Shown here: positions 28,711 through 36,914 of the stretch, piece by piece
Position numbering within the stretch: position 1 is the stretch's first letter
Layout of the letters: every line of letters starts with the position of its first letter
Notes under the pieces: model-generated
The model's input: the letters and a program-made list of their open reading frames with translations, nothing else
Told to the model about the DNA's origin: nothing
Databases searched by the model: none
Translations under genes and position numbers: made by a program
NCBI GenBank assembly: GCA_017515635.1
Contig: JAFWFO010000041.1
Coordinates: forward strand, 1-52,788
Length of the DNA: 52,788 nucleotides
DNA from: Selenomonadaceae bacterium
Lineage (GTDB): Bacteria > Bacillota > Negativicutes > Selenomonadales > Selenomonadaceae
Direction of reading: 5' to 3'

Positions 28711-29202
28711 ATGGCAAAAGATTCTTTGGCGAACAAATCCGCTCCCGCCGTTGACGACTATGGTGTTGAGGAAGTAAATGCGGGTATGCAGGTCGTTGCC
28801 TTCAAGTTGCGCGATGAAGAATACGGCGTGAACATTTTCCAAGTGCAGGAAATTCATAACCTTGTCGACATAACGCGGGTGCCTTTCGCGGCAAGCTTTA
28901 TCAAAGGCGTCATCAATCAGCGCGGTTCCGTTATGCCCGTTATCGATCTGAAAAAGCGGCTCGGCATTGAAGAAACACCTTACACCGCCGCAACGCGCAT
29001 TGTCACCGTTATTGTCGGCGATTTGCAAGTCGGCATGTTGGTTGACGCCGTCACCGAAGTTTTGACAATCCGCAGTAAACTTGTCGACCCAAAAAAAACC
29101 GTCAGCGATAAAGCTATGGAAAAATTCTTGAGCGGTATCGGCAACATGGATGGGCGACTCGTCACGATGCTCAACCTGGAAGAAATTGTCGGCATCAGCT
29201 GA
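28711..29202 (+). CDS. cheW: Chemotaxis adaptor CheW
   Basis: The 163-residue adaptor couples chemoreceptors to CheA. It shows the single CheW domain (about 25-160): VVAFKLRDEEYGVNIFQVQE, RVPFAASFIKGVINQRG and VIDLKKRLG, with VDAVTEVL near the end. The first 20 residues are a variable tail. ATG at 28711 follows AAGGGGTG. It sits between cheA and cheC, separated on both sides by heptameric repeats. Confidence 0.95.
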   Translation: MAKDSLANKSAPAVDDYGVEEVNAGMQVVAFKLRDEEYGVNIFQVQEIHNLVDITRVPFAASFIKGVINQRGSVMPVIDLKKRLGIEETPYTAATRIVTVIVGDLQVGMLVDAVTEVLTIRSKLVDPKKTVSDKAMEKFLSGIGNMDGRLVTMLNLEEIVGIS

Positions 29203-29206
29203 ATTT

Positions 29207-29258
29207 TAATTACGCACTGCGCATTGACTTTCATTACGCATTGCGCATTACGCATTAA
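29207..29258. repeat. Heptameric intergenic repeat (ATTACGC type) between cheW and cheC
   Basis: Consecutive 7-base units ATTACGC, ATTGCGC, ATTACGC and ATTAACA follow a looser copy (TTACGCACTGCGC). Here the units are direct rather than in opposed arms, although TGCGCA makes each pair locally palindromic. Confidence 0.7.
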
Positions 29259-29274
29259 CAAAGAGGTGTTTTGA

Positions 29275-29889
29275 ATGCTTGATGAATTTGATTTGACTCC
29301 GATACAGCTCGACGCCCTGCGCGAAATCGGTAACGTCGGCGCGGGTAATTCGGCTACGGCTCTCTCGCAAATTATCAACAAACGAATCGATATGAACGTT
29401 CCGAATGTCGCGCTTGTCCCGATTGAAGATGTACCAGATTTGGTCGGCGGCCCCGACGCCATTGTCGTCGGTGTTTTCCTGCGCGTCTACGGCAAAGCTC
29501 CAGGAAATATTTTGTTTCTCCTGCCGCAAAAAAGCGCGTTTTATCTCGTCGATACTTTGATGGGACGTGAACACGGCACGACGACAAAACTTGACCCGAT
29601 GGACGTTTCCGCGCTGAAAGAAATCGGCAACATTCTTTCGGGCGCATATCTTAACGCGTTCTTCAATTTCACGCACATTTCAATGTTGCCGTCCATACCG
29701 TCACTGGCAATGGACATGGCAGGCGCGATTTTAAATGTCGTGCTCGTTCAACTCGGAATCATGGGCGATCACGCAATGGTTATCGAAACAAAGTTTTTGG
29801 CGGAAGATGACGGCATTAACGGACATTTCTTCTTGGTGCCCGACCCCGGTTCGCTGGGAACGTTAATCAAGGCAGTGGGAGTTGAATAA
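29275..29889 (+). CDS. cheC: CheY-P phosphatase CheC
   Basis: The 204-residue protein has two copies of the CheC/CheX/FliY active-site pattern: LREIGNVGAGN near residue 20 and LKEIGNILSGAY near 120, each with the Glu and Asn that attack phospho-CheY. Firmicute CheC dephosphorylates CheY and binds CheD, whose gene follows two bases later. The ATG has AAGAGGTG upstream. Length and motif spacing are normal. Confidence 0.94.
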   Translation: MLDEFDLTPIQLDALREIGNVGAGNSATALSQIINKRIDMNVPNVALVPIEDVPDLVGGPDAIVVGVFLRVYGKAPGNILFLLPQKSAFYLVDTLMGREHGTTTKLDPMDVSALKEIGNILSGAYLNAFFNFTHISMLPSIPSLAMDMAGAILNVVLVQLGIMGDHAMVIETKFLAEDDGINGHFFLVPDPGSLGTLIKAVGVE

Positions 29890-29891
29890 TT

Positions 29892-30377
29892 ATGGCAGAC
29901 CTTATTAAAGTCGGTATGGCTGATTACAAGGTCGGTCGCAGCCCGTCCAAACTTATCAGCTACGGCTTGGGCTCATGCATCGGCGTTTCACTTTATGACC
30001 CGCAACGAAAAATCGGCGGGCTTTTGCATATCATGTTACCCGACAGCACGCAGGCCAGAGCGAGTGACAATCCCGCCAAATTCGCTGACACGGGTATTCC
30101 GCTCATGATAAACGACGTAATTGCACTCGGTGCCTCCAGATCCAGACTTGTGGCAAAAATCGCGGGCGGTGCTCAAATGTTCGCTTTTGCCAACGCAACC
30201 GACATTATGCGCGTGGGAACTCGCAACGCGGAAACTTGCAAACAAATTTTAAAACGCAACGGAATTCGTGTCATTGCGGAGGACACCGGCGGCAACTACG
30301 GGCGAACCGTGCAAATCGATTTGGCTACGGGTGCTTACAAAGTGAAAACCATAGACCGCGGCGAAAAAGAAATTTGA
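29892..30377 (+). CDS. cheD: Chemoreceptor glutamine deamidase CheD
   Basis: The 161-residue enzyme deamidates receptor glutamines and is regulated by CheC. The catalytic cysteine is in GLGSCIGVSL (residue 28), and the His of HIMLP and Thr/Ser nearby complete the triad. KIAGGAQMF and NGIRVIAEDTGGNYGR are conserved family stretches. It starts two bases after the cheC stop, so the two are translated together. Confidence 0.94.
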   Translation: MADLIKVGMADYKVGRSPSKLISYGLGSCIGVSLYDPQRKIGGLLHIMLPDSTQARASDNPAKFADTGIPLMINDVIALGASRSRLVAKIAGGAQMFAFANATDIMRVGTRNAETCKQILKRNGIRVIAEDTGGNYGRTVQIDLATGAYKVKTIDRGEKEI

Positions 30378-30450
30378 GCCGCAACCGACGTGCCGCAAAT
30401 TTTTTGCGTCGTCGGATTTATTAACGCGGCCTTCAGAAGCGGTGAAAATT

Positions 30451-30873
30451 ATGGCGGAGCTTTATGAATATTTGGCTCGATATATGCCAATCAAAAAAAT
30501 GCTGATCTCTTTGGCGGTCGGCATGGTCTCATTTTTTATCGTACTTATATCGGGGCTGACAAGCGAATTCGTGCGTTCGGGAACTGTCGCGTCACGAACT
30601 TTTTCAGCCTTTTGTTTTACCAGCTTGGTGACGTTCATAATCTTCATGACTTGCGAAGAATACGGGATTTATACAACCAAAAAAGAACTGGAAAATTTTG
30701 TTGACTTCGCCGAAGAAAGCGAACTCGACGAAGATTTTGACCGTGATGAATATTTGCGCGTCGAAGAAGACGAACCCGAAGAAATCGCCGACGAATTTAA
30801 TGAAGGTGATGTTTACGGCGACGAACCCGAAGATTTTCGCCCGATGGAGTTTGAAGACTTTTCGCGTCGTTGA
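30451..30873 (+). CDS. Membrane protein with acidic tail, motility cluster, unknown function
   Basis: The 140-residue product has two transmembrane helices (about 16-38, LISLAVGMVSFFIVLISGL, and 50-68, FSAFCFTSLVTFIIFMTC). A strongly acidic cytoplasmic tail follows, rich in Glu and Asp (DEDFDRDEY, EEDEPEEIADE). ATG at 30451 has GGTGA seven bases upstream; a GTG three codons earlier overlaps that site. Its place between cheD and the sigma28 gene suggests a motility-related role. In Bacillus a membrane protein, SwrB, lies next to sigD, but no sequence relation can be claimed. Confidence 0.7.
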   Translation: MAELYEYLARYMPIKKMLISLAVGMVSFFIVLISGLTSEFVRSGTVASRTFSAFCFTSLVTFIIFMTCEEYGIYTTKKELENFVDFAEESELDEDFDRDEYLRVEEDEPEEIADEFNEGDVYGDEPEDFRPMEFEDFSRR

Positions 30874-30912
30874 CAAAATTTTTCCCGCAAGCACAAAGGA
30901 CGGTGAAACGAA

Positions 30913-31659
30913 ATGGCGGAAGACGAAAAAAATGTTGACGCATTGTGGCAACGCTACAAGGAAACAAAATCCGTGGAATTGCGCAATGCCCTTGCCGAAC
31001 ATTATCTGCAGCTCGTGAAAATTGTTTGCGGGCGATTGGCGGTTAGCTTGCCGCCTCATTTGGACAGGGACGACCTTTTGAGCAGCGGCTTTTTCGGATT
31101 GCTTGACGCGATTGACCGATTCGACCCGTCGCGGAACATAAAATTTGAAACTTATGCGGGCGTGAGAATTCGCGGCGCGATGATTGATTATCTGCGCTCG
31201 AAAGATTGGATACCCGTCATGATGCGGCAAAAAATTCGCAAGTACGAACAGACGGTTTATCAGCTGGAAACAAAATTCGGGCGGGCGGCGACGGATAAAG
31301 AAATTGCCGACGAACTGAACATTTCCGTTGACGAACTGAAAACGCTGGTAAGTCAATGTAATTCGGCTACGGTTATCCCGCTCGAAGAATATTTGAAAAC
31401 GGATGTTTCGGAAGCCGTGGACACAAATCCCGCCAATTCGACGGAACTGTTTGAGCTGAAAGAAACGCTGGCAAAAGCGATTGACCGCCTGCCCGAAAAA
31501 GAACGGACGGTCGTTTCGCTGTATTATTACGAAGAATTGACGCTCAAAGAAATCAGCGTGATATTGAAGTTGAGCGAGGCGCGAATTTCGCAACTGCACA
31601 CAAAGGCAATATTCAGGATGCGCGGTTACTTGTCGCGAAGCAAACAAGAATTGTTTTGA
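30913..31659 (+). CDS. fliA: RNA polymerase sigma factor for flagellar operons (sigma28, FliA/SigD)
   Basis: The 248-residue sigma factor has region 2 (DLLSSGFFGLLDAIDRFDPS, FETYAGVRIRGAMIDYLRS), region 3 (TDKEIADELNISVDEL) and region 4 (LPEKERTVVSLYYYEELTLKEIS as a continuous helix-turn-helix). RGAMIDYLR followed by DWIP is diagnostic for the sigma28 family, which transcribes late flagellar and chemotaxis genes. The ATG follows AAAGGACGGTGA. No anti-sigma factor FlgM gene is in the window. Confidence 0.94.
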   Translation: MAEDEKNVDALWQRYKETKSVELRNALAEHYLQLVKIVCGRLAVSLPPHLDRDDLLSSGFFGLLDAIDRFDPSRNIKFETYAGVRIRGAMIDYLRSKDWIPVMMRQKIRKYEQTVYQLETKFGRAATDKEIADELNISVDELKTLVSQCNSATVIPLEEYLKTDVSEAVDTNPANSTELFELKETLAKAIDRLPEKERTVVSLYYYEELTLKEISVILKLSEARISQLHTKAIFRMRGYLSRSKQELF

Positions 31660-31676
31660 GGAAAGGAGGACGCCCT

Positions 31677-33335
31677 GTGAGCGAACAAATGATATTGGGC
31701 GGACCCGAATCCGGATATAAATACGAATTTCGACCGGACGGAGTATATCTGACGATTTATCCCAGCGTGGATGGCGAGCGGCTGTTTGAATTGTCCGATA
31801 TGCGTCAAATATTGCGTGAGTGCCGAGTTTTGGATTACGACGTTGGTTTGTTGTCGCGAACAATGCGCGAGGCAAACGGTCAGCCGCATAAAATTTCCGA
31901 GCCGGTACAAATTTCGGCGGAAGAATTGAAAGCTCTTTCTTTCGGAGAAGTAAGTGTCGCGGAGGAAAAAGAAGAACCTTATGCGCGTTTGGTTTTGGAC
32001 ATCACCCGCGACAAAATGAAGGCGGTTATACGCTACGACACTCGCGAAGGCGCAAGGTTGCCGACGAAAGAAATGGTCTTGAAAATTCTTGATGACGCGG
32101 GAATAACCTTCGGTATCAACGAGACAGCGATTGAGCGCGGCATTAAAGGTTTGACGGCTTTTACTGCGGCGGAAGGACAGTTGCCCATTGCCGGTGAAAA
32201 CGCGTATATTGACAGGAAATTCGACTTGAGCACGCAGGGCAAGCCCGTTGTCGACGAATATGACAAAGTGGACTACAAGGACATGAATCTTTTCGTGCTG
32301 GCGAAAGAAAATCAGACGTTGGCAATTCGTATTCCGCAGACGAAGGGCACGCCCGGCAGAAACATTTACGGAGACATTGTGCCCGCGCAAAACGGTCGTC
32401 CCGTTCCCATGCCCGAAGGAAAAAATACTAAAGTCGTCGGCGAAAATCGTTTGATAGCGACGATGAACGGACAGATTATCGACAAAGGCTCGCGAATCAG
32501 CATTGACCCGCGCTTGGAAGTAAAAGGTTCCGTTGGCGTATCGACGGGCGATATAGATTTTGACGGCACGATTCGTATAACCGGCGACGTGGAGCACGGC
32601 TTTAAAGTCAAAGCGACGGGCGACATTGAAATTAAAGGTTCCGTCAACGGCGCGGAAGTCACGGGACGCAACATTTACATTTCAGGCGGCATCACGGGCG
32701 CGGAACGTGCCAAAGTTTTCGCGGAAAAAGACGTGCGCACGGCCTTTGCAGAAAACGCATTGATAGAGGCCGGCGGCGATATATACATTTCGGATATTGC
32801 ACTTCACTCGCAAATTCGCGCGGGCAAAAAAATCATCATGGAAGATCGTCACGGACAGATAACCGGCGGACATGCGATAGCCGGCGAAGAAATCAGCGTG
32901 AAAATTATCGGCAACCCCGCATTTGTCGTGACGCGCATATCCGTCGGCGTCGATCCGACTTTGCAGAAGGAATACCTCGAACTGAAAAAAGGTTATAAGG
33001 ATTCCAAAAAACGACTGACGCACGTCACGCAGACGCTCAACACGCTGTCGAAGCTGGACATAAATACTTTGCCGAAAAGCCGCGTGGACATGATTAATCA
33101 GTTGACGCGTTCGCAATTCCCGTTGGCGGGACAAATCAAACGTGACGAAAAACGACTTCTGGAAATTGAAACGTTGCTTGCAAATATGAAGAACGGCAAA
33201 ATTCGTGTAAGCAGTAACATTTATCCCGGAGCGCGCTTGTCCGTCAACAACATTTTCAAAAACGTCCAGACGGAATATCGGCGGTGCACGATTTCGCTGA
33301 ACGACAGCGGCGAGATTGAAGTAGGCCCCTATTGA
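31677..33335 (+). CDS. FapA family protein (DUF342)
   Basis: The 552-residue protein has an N-terminal DUF342 region and then a right-handed beta-helix of short repeats (IRITGDVEHGFKVKATGDIE, NIYISGGITGA). A charged coiled-coil segment (about 430-510, EYLELKKGYKDSKKRL) and a short C-terminal domain follow. FapA proteins are polymer-forming scaffolds of unclear role that often lie beside sigma28 in Firmicutes. GTG at 31677 was chosen because AAAGGAGG lies seven bases upstream; the longer TTG frame would include that site. The gene starts 17 bases after the sigma gene. Confidence 0.85.
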   Translation: MSEQMILGGPESGYKYEFRPDGVYLTIYPSVDGERLFELSDMRQILRECRVLDYDVGLLSRTMREANGQPHKISEPVQISAEELKALSFGEVSVAEEKEEPYARLVLDITRDKMKAVIRYDTREGARLPTKEMVLKILDDAGITFGINETAIERGIKGLTAFTAAEGQLPIAGENAYIDRKFDLSTQGKPVVDEYDKVDYKDMNLFVLAKENQTLAIRIPQTKGTPGRNIYGDIVPAQNGRPVPMPEGKNTKVVGENRLIATMNGQIIDKGSRISIDPRLEVKGSVGVSTGDIDFDGTIRITGDVEHGFKVKATGDIEIKGSVNGAEVTGRNIYISGGITGAERAKVFAEKDVRTAFAENALIEAGGDIYISDIALHSQIRAGKKIIMEDRHGQITGGHAIAGEEISVKIIGNPAFVVTRISVGVDPTLQKEYLELKKGYKDSKKRLTHVTQTLNTLSKLDINTLPKSRVDMINQLTRSQFPLAGQIKRDEKRLLEIETLLANMKNGKIRVSSNIYPGARLSVNNIFKNVQTEYRRCTISLNDSGEIEVGPY

Positions 33336-33337
33336 GC

Positions 33338-33410
33338 AATTAGGAATGTGAAATTAGGAATTGACAATGTAAATTAATTCCCCATTCCTAATTTCTAATT
33401 CCACATTGAT
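33338..33410. repeat. Heptameric intergenic repeat, inverted arms (AATTAGG type)
   Basis: Units AATTAGG, AATGTGA, AATTAGG, AATTGAC and AATGTAA are followed by the reverse-complement arm (ATTCCTA, ATTTCTA, ATTCCAC). Strict 7-base phase is visible. It lies between the FapA gene and the 108-residue gene. Confidence 0.75.
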
Positions 33411-33428
33411 TTAAAGGAGGTTTTCAGT

Positions 33429-33755
33429 ATGGAACTGGCACCGGTCAGCGTTCAAATGACTTACGCCAACGCCAATAACGCCACTCAAGTTCAGCACAAT
33501 TTAAATCATGCGGCGGCGTTGCAACAAGATTTTGAGGCAATGCGTCAAAAAAATGATGCTGATTTGAAACAAAAGCAGGTTCGCACAAAAGACGACACGG
33601 AGGGCGGCAAAATCAAGGACGACCCCGAACGTCGCAAACGTCAGGGCGGATACTTTTACAAAAACCAAAAACGCAAGCAACAGACGGACGCCGAGGAGCC
33701 CGAAAATTTTGCCGTCGATCCAAAACGCGGGCACTTTTTGGACATATCGCTTTAA
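33429..33755 (+). CDS. Small charged protein of the motility cluster, unknown function
   Basis: The 108-residue product has no signal or membrane segment. It starts with an uncharged, Asn/Gln/Ala-rich stretch (VQMTYANANNATQVQ) and turns into a very basic and acidic tail (DDPERRKRQGG, KNQKRKQQTDAEEPE). The ATG has AAAGGAGG upstream at good distance. It resembles small conserved proteins found after FapA genes in Negativicutes in general character, but no domain is recognised. Confidence 0.7.
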   Translation: MELAPVSVQMTYANANNATQVQHNLNHAAALQQDFEAMRQKNDADLKQKQVRTKDDTEGGKIKDDPERRKRQGGYFYKNQKRKQQTDAEEPENFAVDPKRGHFLDISL

Positions 33756-33756
33756 T

Positions 33757-33805
33757 CAGTGTGGAGTTTGAAGTTGTAATTTTAATTCCTAACTCCTAAT
33801 TGCTT
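33757..33805. repeat. Heptameric intergenic repeat (AGTTTGA / AATTAGG type)
   Basis: It reads GTGTGGA, GTTTGAA, GTTGTAA, then TTAATTCCT, AACTCCT and AATTGC: 7-base steps with the reverse-complement family of the array at 33338. It fills the gap before the DUF6115 gene. Confidence 0.65.
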
Positions 33806-33820
33806 TTACGTGGTGATGCC

Positions 33821-35065
33821 ATGATTACCGAAATAATGTTGCTCCTTATTGTACTCGGCTCGGCGATAACTTTTATCGCGTGGTCGAATACGCGCAAACG
33901 CAAACAAGACGCGATTGACCGCAGAGAAGTCGAAGATTCGACGGGCAAACTAAAACAGGAACTTGAGCGAACGGCGAACGAAATTATCGGGCGCATGGAA
34001 AATCACGTCGCGCACATGGAAAAAGTTCTTGACGAATCCGAACGAAATCGCACGCAACTTGAAGGACGCGTCGCCGAACTGAAAAAAGTTTTGAAACGCA
34101 CGGAAGGACAATCGGGCGAACTTCGCGACCTTTTGGCACGACTTGAGGACGCGGGCACGGAAGTCGATAAAATGCAACGGAAAATGGACGCCGTGGAACG
34201 CAAATTAAATTTGGCAATGACGACGCCTCTGCCAATGCAACAGCCGATTCAACAGCCCGTGCAAATTCCGCCGATGACGCCGCCAATGACGCCGCCGCTC
34301 GTCAATCCGATTATGTCGACGCCGATAAATCCCACGCCGATTCAAAGCGTGCCGATTCAGCCGGTGCCGCCGGTGACGATAACTCAGCCGCCGTCCGTTC
34401 AAATGAACCCGCTGGGGGCAATCACAATCCCGCCGCTCGTTCGCCCGACGCAACCCGTCAAAGAACCCGCGCCGAAAGTCGAAGTGCCCAAAGTCGAAGA
34501 GCCGGTTAAAGAGTTCGATAAAATTTTGGAAGAGTCAATCGCCGAACCGCCGACCGTTCAAGAAAAAATTCCGCCGCGTCCGCCCGACAGAAGTTCAATA
34601 ATTCTTTCGGCCGAAAAAAAACCGATGACCGTCGTGGAAGGCGACCCCGTCAAAATCGAAACGACGCGCAAACGGTTAAACGAAGCGTCGGAGGAAATGG
34701 CGAAAAACCCGCCGGAAGAAGAAATTTCCACCGTCGTCGTCGAGCAGCGAGAAAAAGTTTACAAGAGACAGCGGGGACGCAAACGTTCGCCGCGTGACGT
34801 GCGCAAGGCGGCAGTCGAAGCAATCAGAGCGGCGGAAGAATTTTCGACGATTGAAGTTGAGGCAGTCGAAGAACTGAAGCCCGCAGAGAAAAAAGTTTTG
34901 CCCGAACGTCGCGATTTAAAATTGGAAACAACAGACTCGTCGATTGTCAAAGAAATGCTTTTGGGCGGCATGTCAATCGAAGAAATTTCGCGTGAAACCG
35001 GTTTGGGACGCGGAGCGATTGAATTGATTCAGCAACTTACCAGACGACAGCTTGACAGAAAATAA
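33821..35065 (+). CDS. DUF6115-type membrane-anchored coiled-coil protein with C-terminal helix-turn-helix
   Basis: The 414-residue protein has one N-terminal membrane helix (MITEIMLLLIVLGSAITFIA) and a long coiled coil (about 35-130). A Pro/Gln/Met-rich low-complexity region follows (about 130-210, many PMTPP and PIQPV repeats), then a charged part and a C-terminal helix-turn-helix-like motif (MLLGGMSIEEISRETGLGRG). This layout matches DUF6115 proteins at the end of flagellar clusters. The ATG at 33821 is preferred over a TTG seven codons upstream that lies in the repeat. Function is unknown; a terminator follows. Confidence 0.75.
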   Translation: MITEIMLLLIVLGSAITFIAWSNTRKRKQDAIDRREVEDSTGKLKQELERTANEIIGRMENHVAHMEKVLDESERNRTQLEGRVAELKKVLKRTEGQSGELRDLLARLEDAGTEVDKMQRKMDAVERKLNLAMTTPLPMQQPIQQPVQIPPMTPPMTPPLVNPIMSTPINPTPIQSVPIQPVPPVTITQPPSVQMNPLGAITIPPLVRPTQPVKEPAPKVEVPKVEEPVKEFDKILEESIAEPPTVQEKIPPRPPDRSSIILSAEKKPMTVVEGDPVKIETTRKRLNEASEEMAKNPPEEEISTVVVEQREKVYKRQRGRKRSPRDVRKAAVEAIRAAEEFSTIEVEAVEELKPAEKKVLPERRDLKLETTDSSIVKEMLLGGMSIEEISRETGLGRGAIELIQQLTRRQLDRK

Positions 35066-35070
35066 TTTTC

Positions 35071-35102
35071 CCGCTCATCAAATCGGTGAGCGGAATTTTT
35101 TT
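35071..35102 (+). terminator. Intrinsic terminator ending the motility cluster
   Basis: A 7-bp stem (CCGCTCA with TGAGCGG, 9-nt loop) is followed by a T run broken by AA. Confidence 0.75.
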
Positions 35103-35129
35103 GCGCGTGAAAAATTTCTGTGATAAAAT
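35101..35129 (+). promoter_or_regulatory. ilvB promoter
   Basis: TTGCGC, a 17-base spacer and TAAAAT with a TG extension lie 31 bases before the ilvB ATG. Confidence 0.55.
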
Positions 35130-35160
35130 TCGCCGAGCAAAAGATTTACGAGGTGATTTT

Positions 35161-36831
35161 ATGTTGATGACTGGAGCACGGGCAATAGTCGAATGTCTGC
35201 GCGAACGCGGCGTTGATGTGATTTTCGGCTACCCCGGCGGAATGATTTTGCCGCTTTATGATGCATTGGTCGACGAAAAAGAAATCAAACAAATTTTGGT
35301 GACGCACGAACAAAACGCGGCGCACGCGGCTGACGGTTACGCACGGGCAACGGGCAAAGTCGGCGTGTGCATGGCGACGAGCGGTCCCGGCGCGACAAAT
35401 TTGGTCACGGGTATTGCGACGGCGTTCATGGATTCAATTCCCGTCGTGGCGATAACAGGACAAGTCGACACAACGCTTTTGGGACGCGACGCATTTCAAG
35501 AAACGGACATTTTGGATATTACAATGCCCGTCACGAAACACAATTTCAAAGTCAAGGAAGCGCGTCAACTTGTCCCGACGATTCGTCAGGCGTTTGAAAT
35601 TGCGTTGAGCGGACGAAGAGGCCCCGTGTTGGTTGACGTGCCCAGAAATCTTTTTTTCGCGGAAGTTGACTTCAAAGCTCAGCCCGTCGAAGAAAAAATT
35701 TCCTCGCAACCCGATGCGGACTTCATAATCTGCGCAGCGGAGGCGGCCGAAGAAATTTCACGTGCGGAACGTCCTGCGGTCATTGTCGGCGGCGGAGCAA
35801 TTTCGGCAGGCGCGTCCAAAGAAATTATCGCGTTCATCGAAAAGTTTAATCTGCCCGTTGTCAACACGTTGATGGGTATCGGAGCCGTTCCGCGCAGTCA
35901 TCCGCAAAATTTGGGATTCGCGGGAATGCACGGCAAAAAAGCTGCCAACAACACAATCGCGGCGGCGGATTTGGTTATCGCGATCGGCAGTCGTTTCGGC
36001 GACAGACAGACCGGCAACGTCGCCAAATACACGCGATCGAAAAAATTTATCCACATTGACATTGACCCTGCGGAAATTGACAAAAATATCGGCGGCAGTC
36101 TCGGACTTGCGGGCAACATGCAAGTTATCTTGAAACTTTTAATGCGGCACGAGGCAAATAAATCCCGCGACGATTGGTGGCGGCAGATTAACGATTGGCG
36201 CGAAGAATACGACTACGATTATCAAGTTGACCGCTTAACCGTGCCTTGGGCAATGCATCAAGTCGCGAAAAAAACTGCGGGAAAAAATTTTGCTTACGCG
36301 ACGGACGTCGGGCAACATCAAATGTGGGCGGCACTTCATTTGCACGTTGAGGAACCGCGCACGTGGTTTACTTCGGGCGGTCTCGGAACAATGGGCTTCG
36401 GACTTCCTGCGGCAATGGGCGCACAACTTGCTTTCGGCAACAGTCGACGCGTGATTTCCGTTTCCGGCGACGGCGGCATAAAAATGACGGGCAACGAATT
36501 TTACACAATTGCCCGCTTGAAACTCCCGATAATTTCGCTGATTGTAAACAACACAAGTTTGGGCATGATTCGCCAGTTGCAAAAAGTTTTTTACCGCGAA
36601 CGTTTCATTGCCTGCGAACTTGATTATCCGATGGATTATGTCGGCTACGCGCAAAGTTTCGGCATTAAAGCGGAGGCGGTCTCCACGCAGGAAGAATTTG
36701 CCCACGCGTTTGCCAAAGCTTTAGACGACGCCGAAAATCCCCGCGTCATTGTACTGAATGTGTGGCGCAGTTTCGTCGAGCCGATGACCAAAGGCGGCGC
36801 GAACATCAACGAGTTTGTCGAGTTCAAATAA
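35161..36831 (+). CDS. ilvB: Acetolactate synthase, large catalytic subunit
   Basis: The 556-residue thiamine-diphosphate enzyme condenses pyruvate with pyruvate or 2-ketobutyrate, the first step of branched-chain amino acid synthesis. The catalytic Glu is in VTHEQNAAHAADGYARATG, the ThDP-magnesium motif runs from SGDGGIKMTGNEF to VNN, and DATFQ-type substrate residues appear as GRDAFQETD. ATG at 35161 follows GAGGTGAT; an upstream frame from 35086 runs through the terminator. No regulatory subunit gene (ilvN/ilvH) is adjacent; one may be elsewhere, or this may be a catabolic AlsS-like enzyme. Confidence 0.9.
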   Translation: MLMTGARAIVECLRERGVDVIFGYPGGMILPLYDALVDEKEIKQILVTHEQNAAHAADGYARATGKVGVCMATSGPGATNLVTGIATAFMDSIPVVAITGQVDTTLLGRDAFQETDILDITMPVTKHNFKVKEARQLVPTIRQAFEIALSGRRGPVLVDVPRNLFFAEVDFKAQPVEEKISSQPDADFIICAAEAAEEISRAERPAVIVGGGAISAGASKEIIAFIEKFNLPVVNTLMGIGAVPRSHPQNLGFAGMHGKKAANNTIAAADLVIAIGSRFGDRQTGNVAKYTRSKKFIHIDIDPAEIDKNIGGSLGLAGNMQVILKLLMRHEANKSRDDWWRQINDWREEYDYDYQVDRLTVPWAMHQVAKKTAGKNFAYATDVGQHQMWAALHLHVEEPRTWFTSGGLGTMGFGLPAAMGAQLAFGNSRRVISVSGDGGIKMTGNEFYTIARLKLPIISLIVNNTSLGMIRQLQKVFYRERFIACELDYPMDYVGYAQSFGIKAEAVSTQEEFAHAFAKALDDAENPRVIVLNVWRSFVEPMTKGGANINEFVEFK

Positions 36832-36841
36832 AAAAAAATTG

Positions 36842-36869
36842 TCCCCGTCGATTATGACGGGGATTTTTT
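36842..36869. terminator. Terminator between convergent ilvB and purN-purH'
   Basis: A perfect 8-bp stem (TCCCCGTC with GACGGGGA, 6-nt loop) has T6 after it on plus and an A-rich run before it, giving T8 near the stem on minus. It serves both genes. Confidence 0.85.
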
Positions 36870-36914
36870 GATTCGGCTATTCTGCCGACGATTTGTCGAA
36901 AAAATTTTAAGCGT

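Noticed and set aside
30604..32597. Two long minus-strand frames (423 and 323 codons) opposite the sigma factor and FapA genes
   Set aside because: Composition is typical of antisense shadows and the plus-strand genes are certain.
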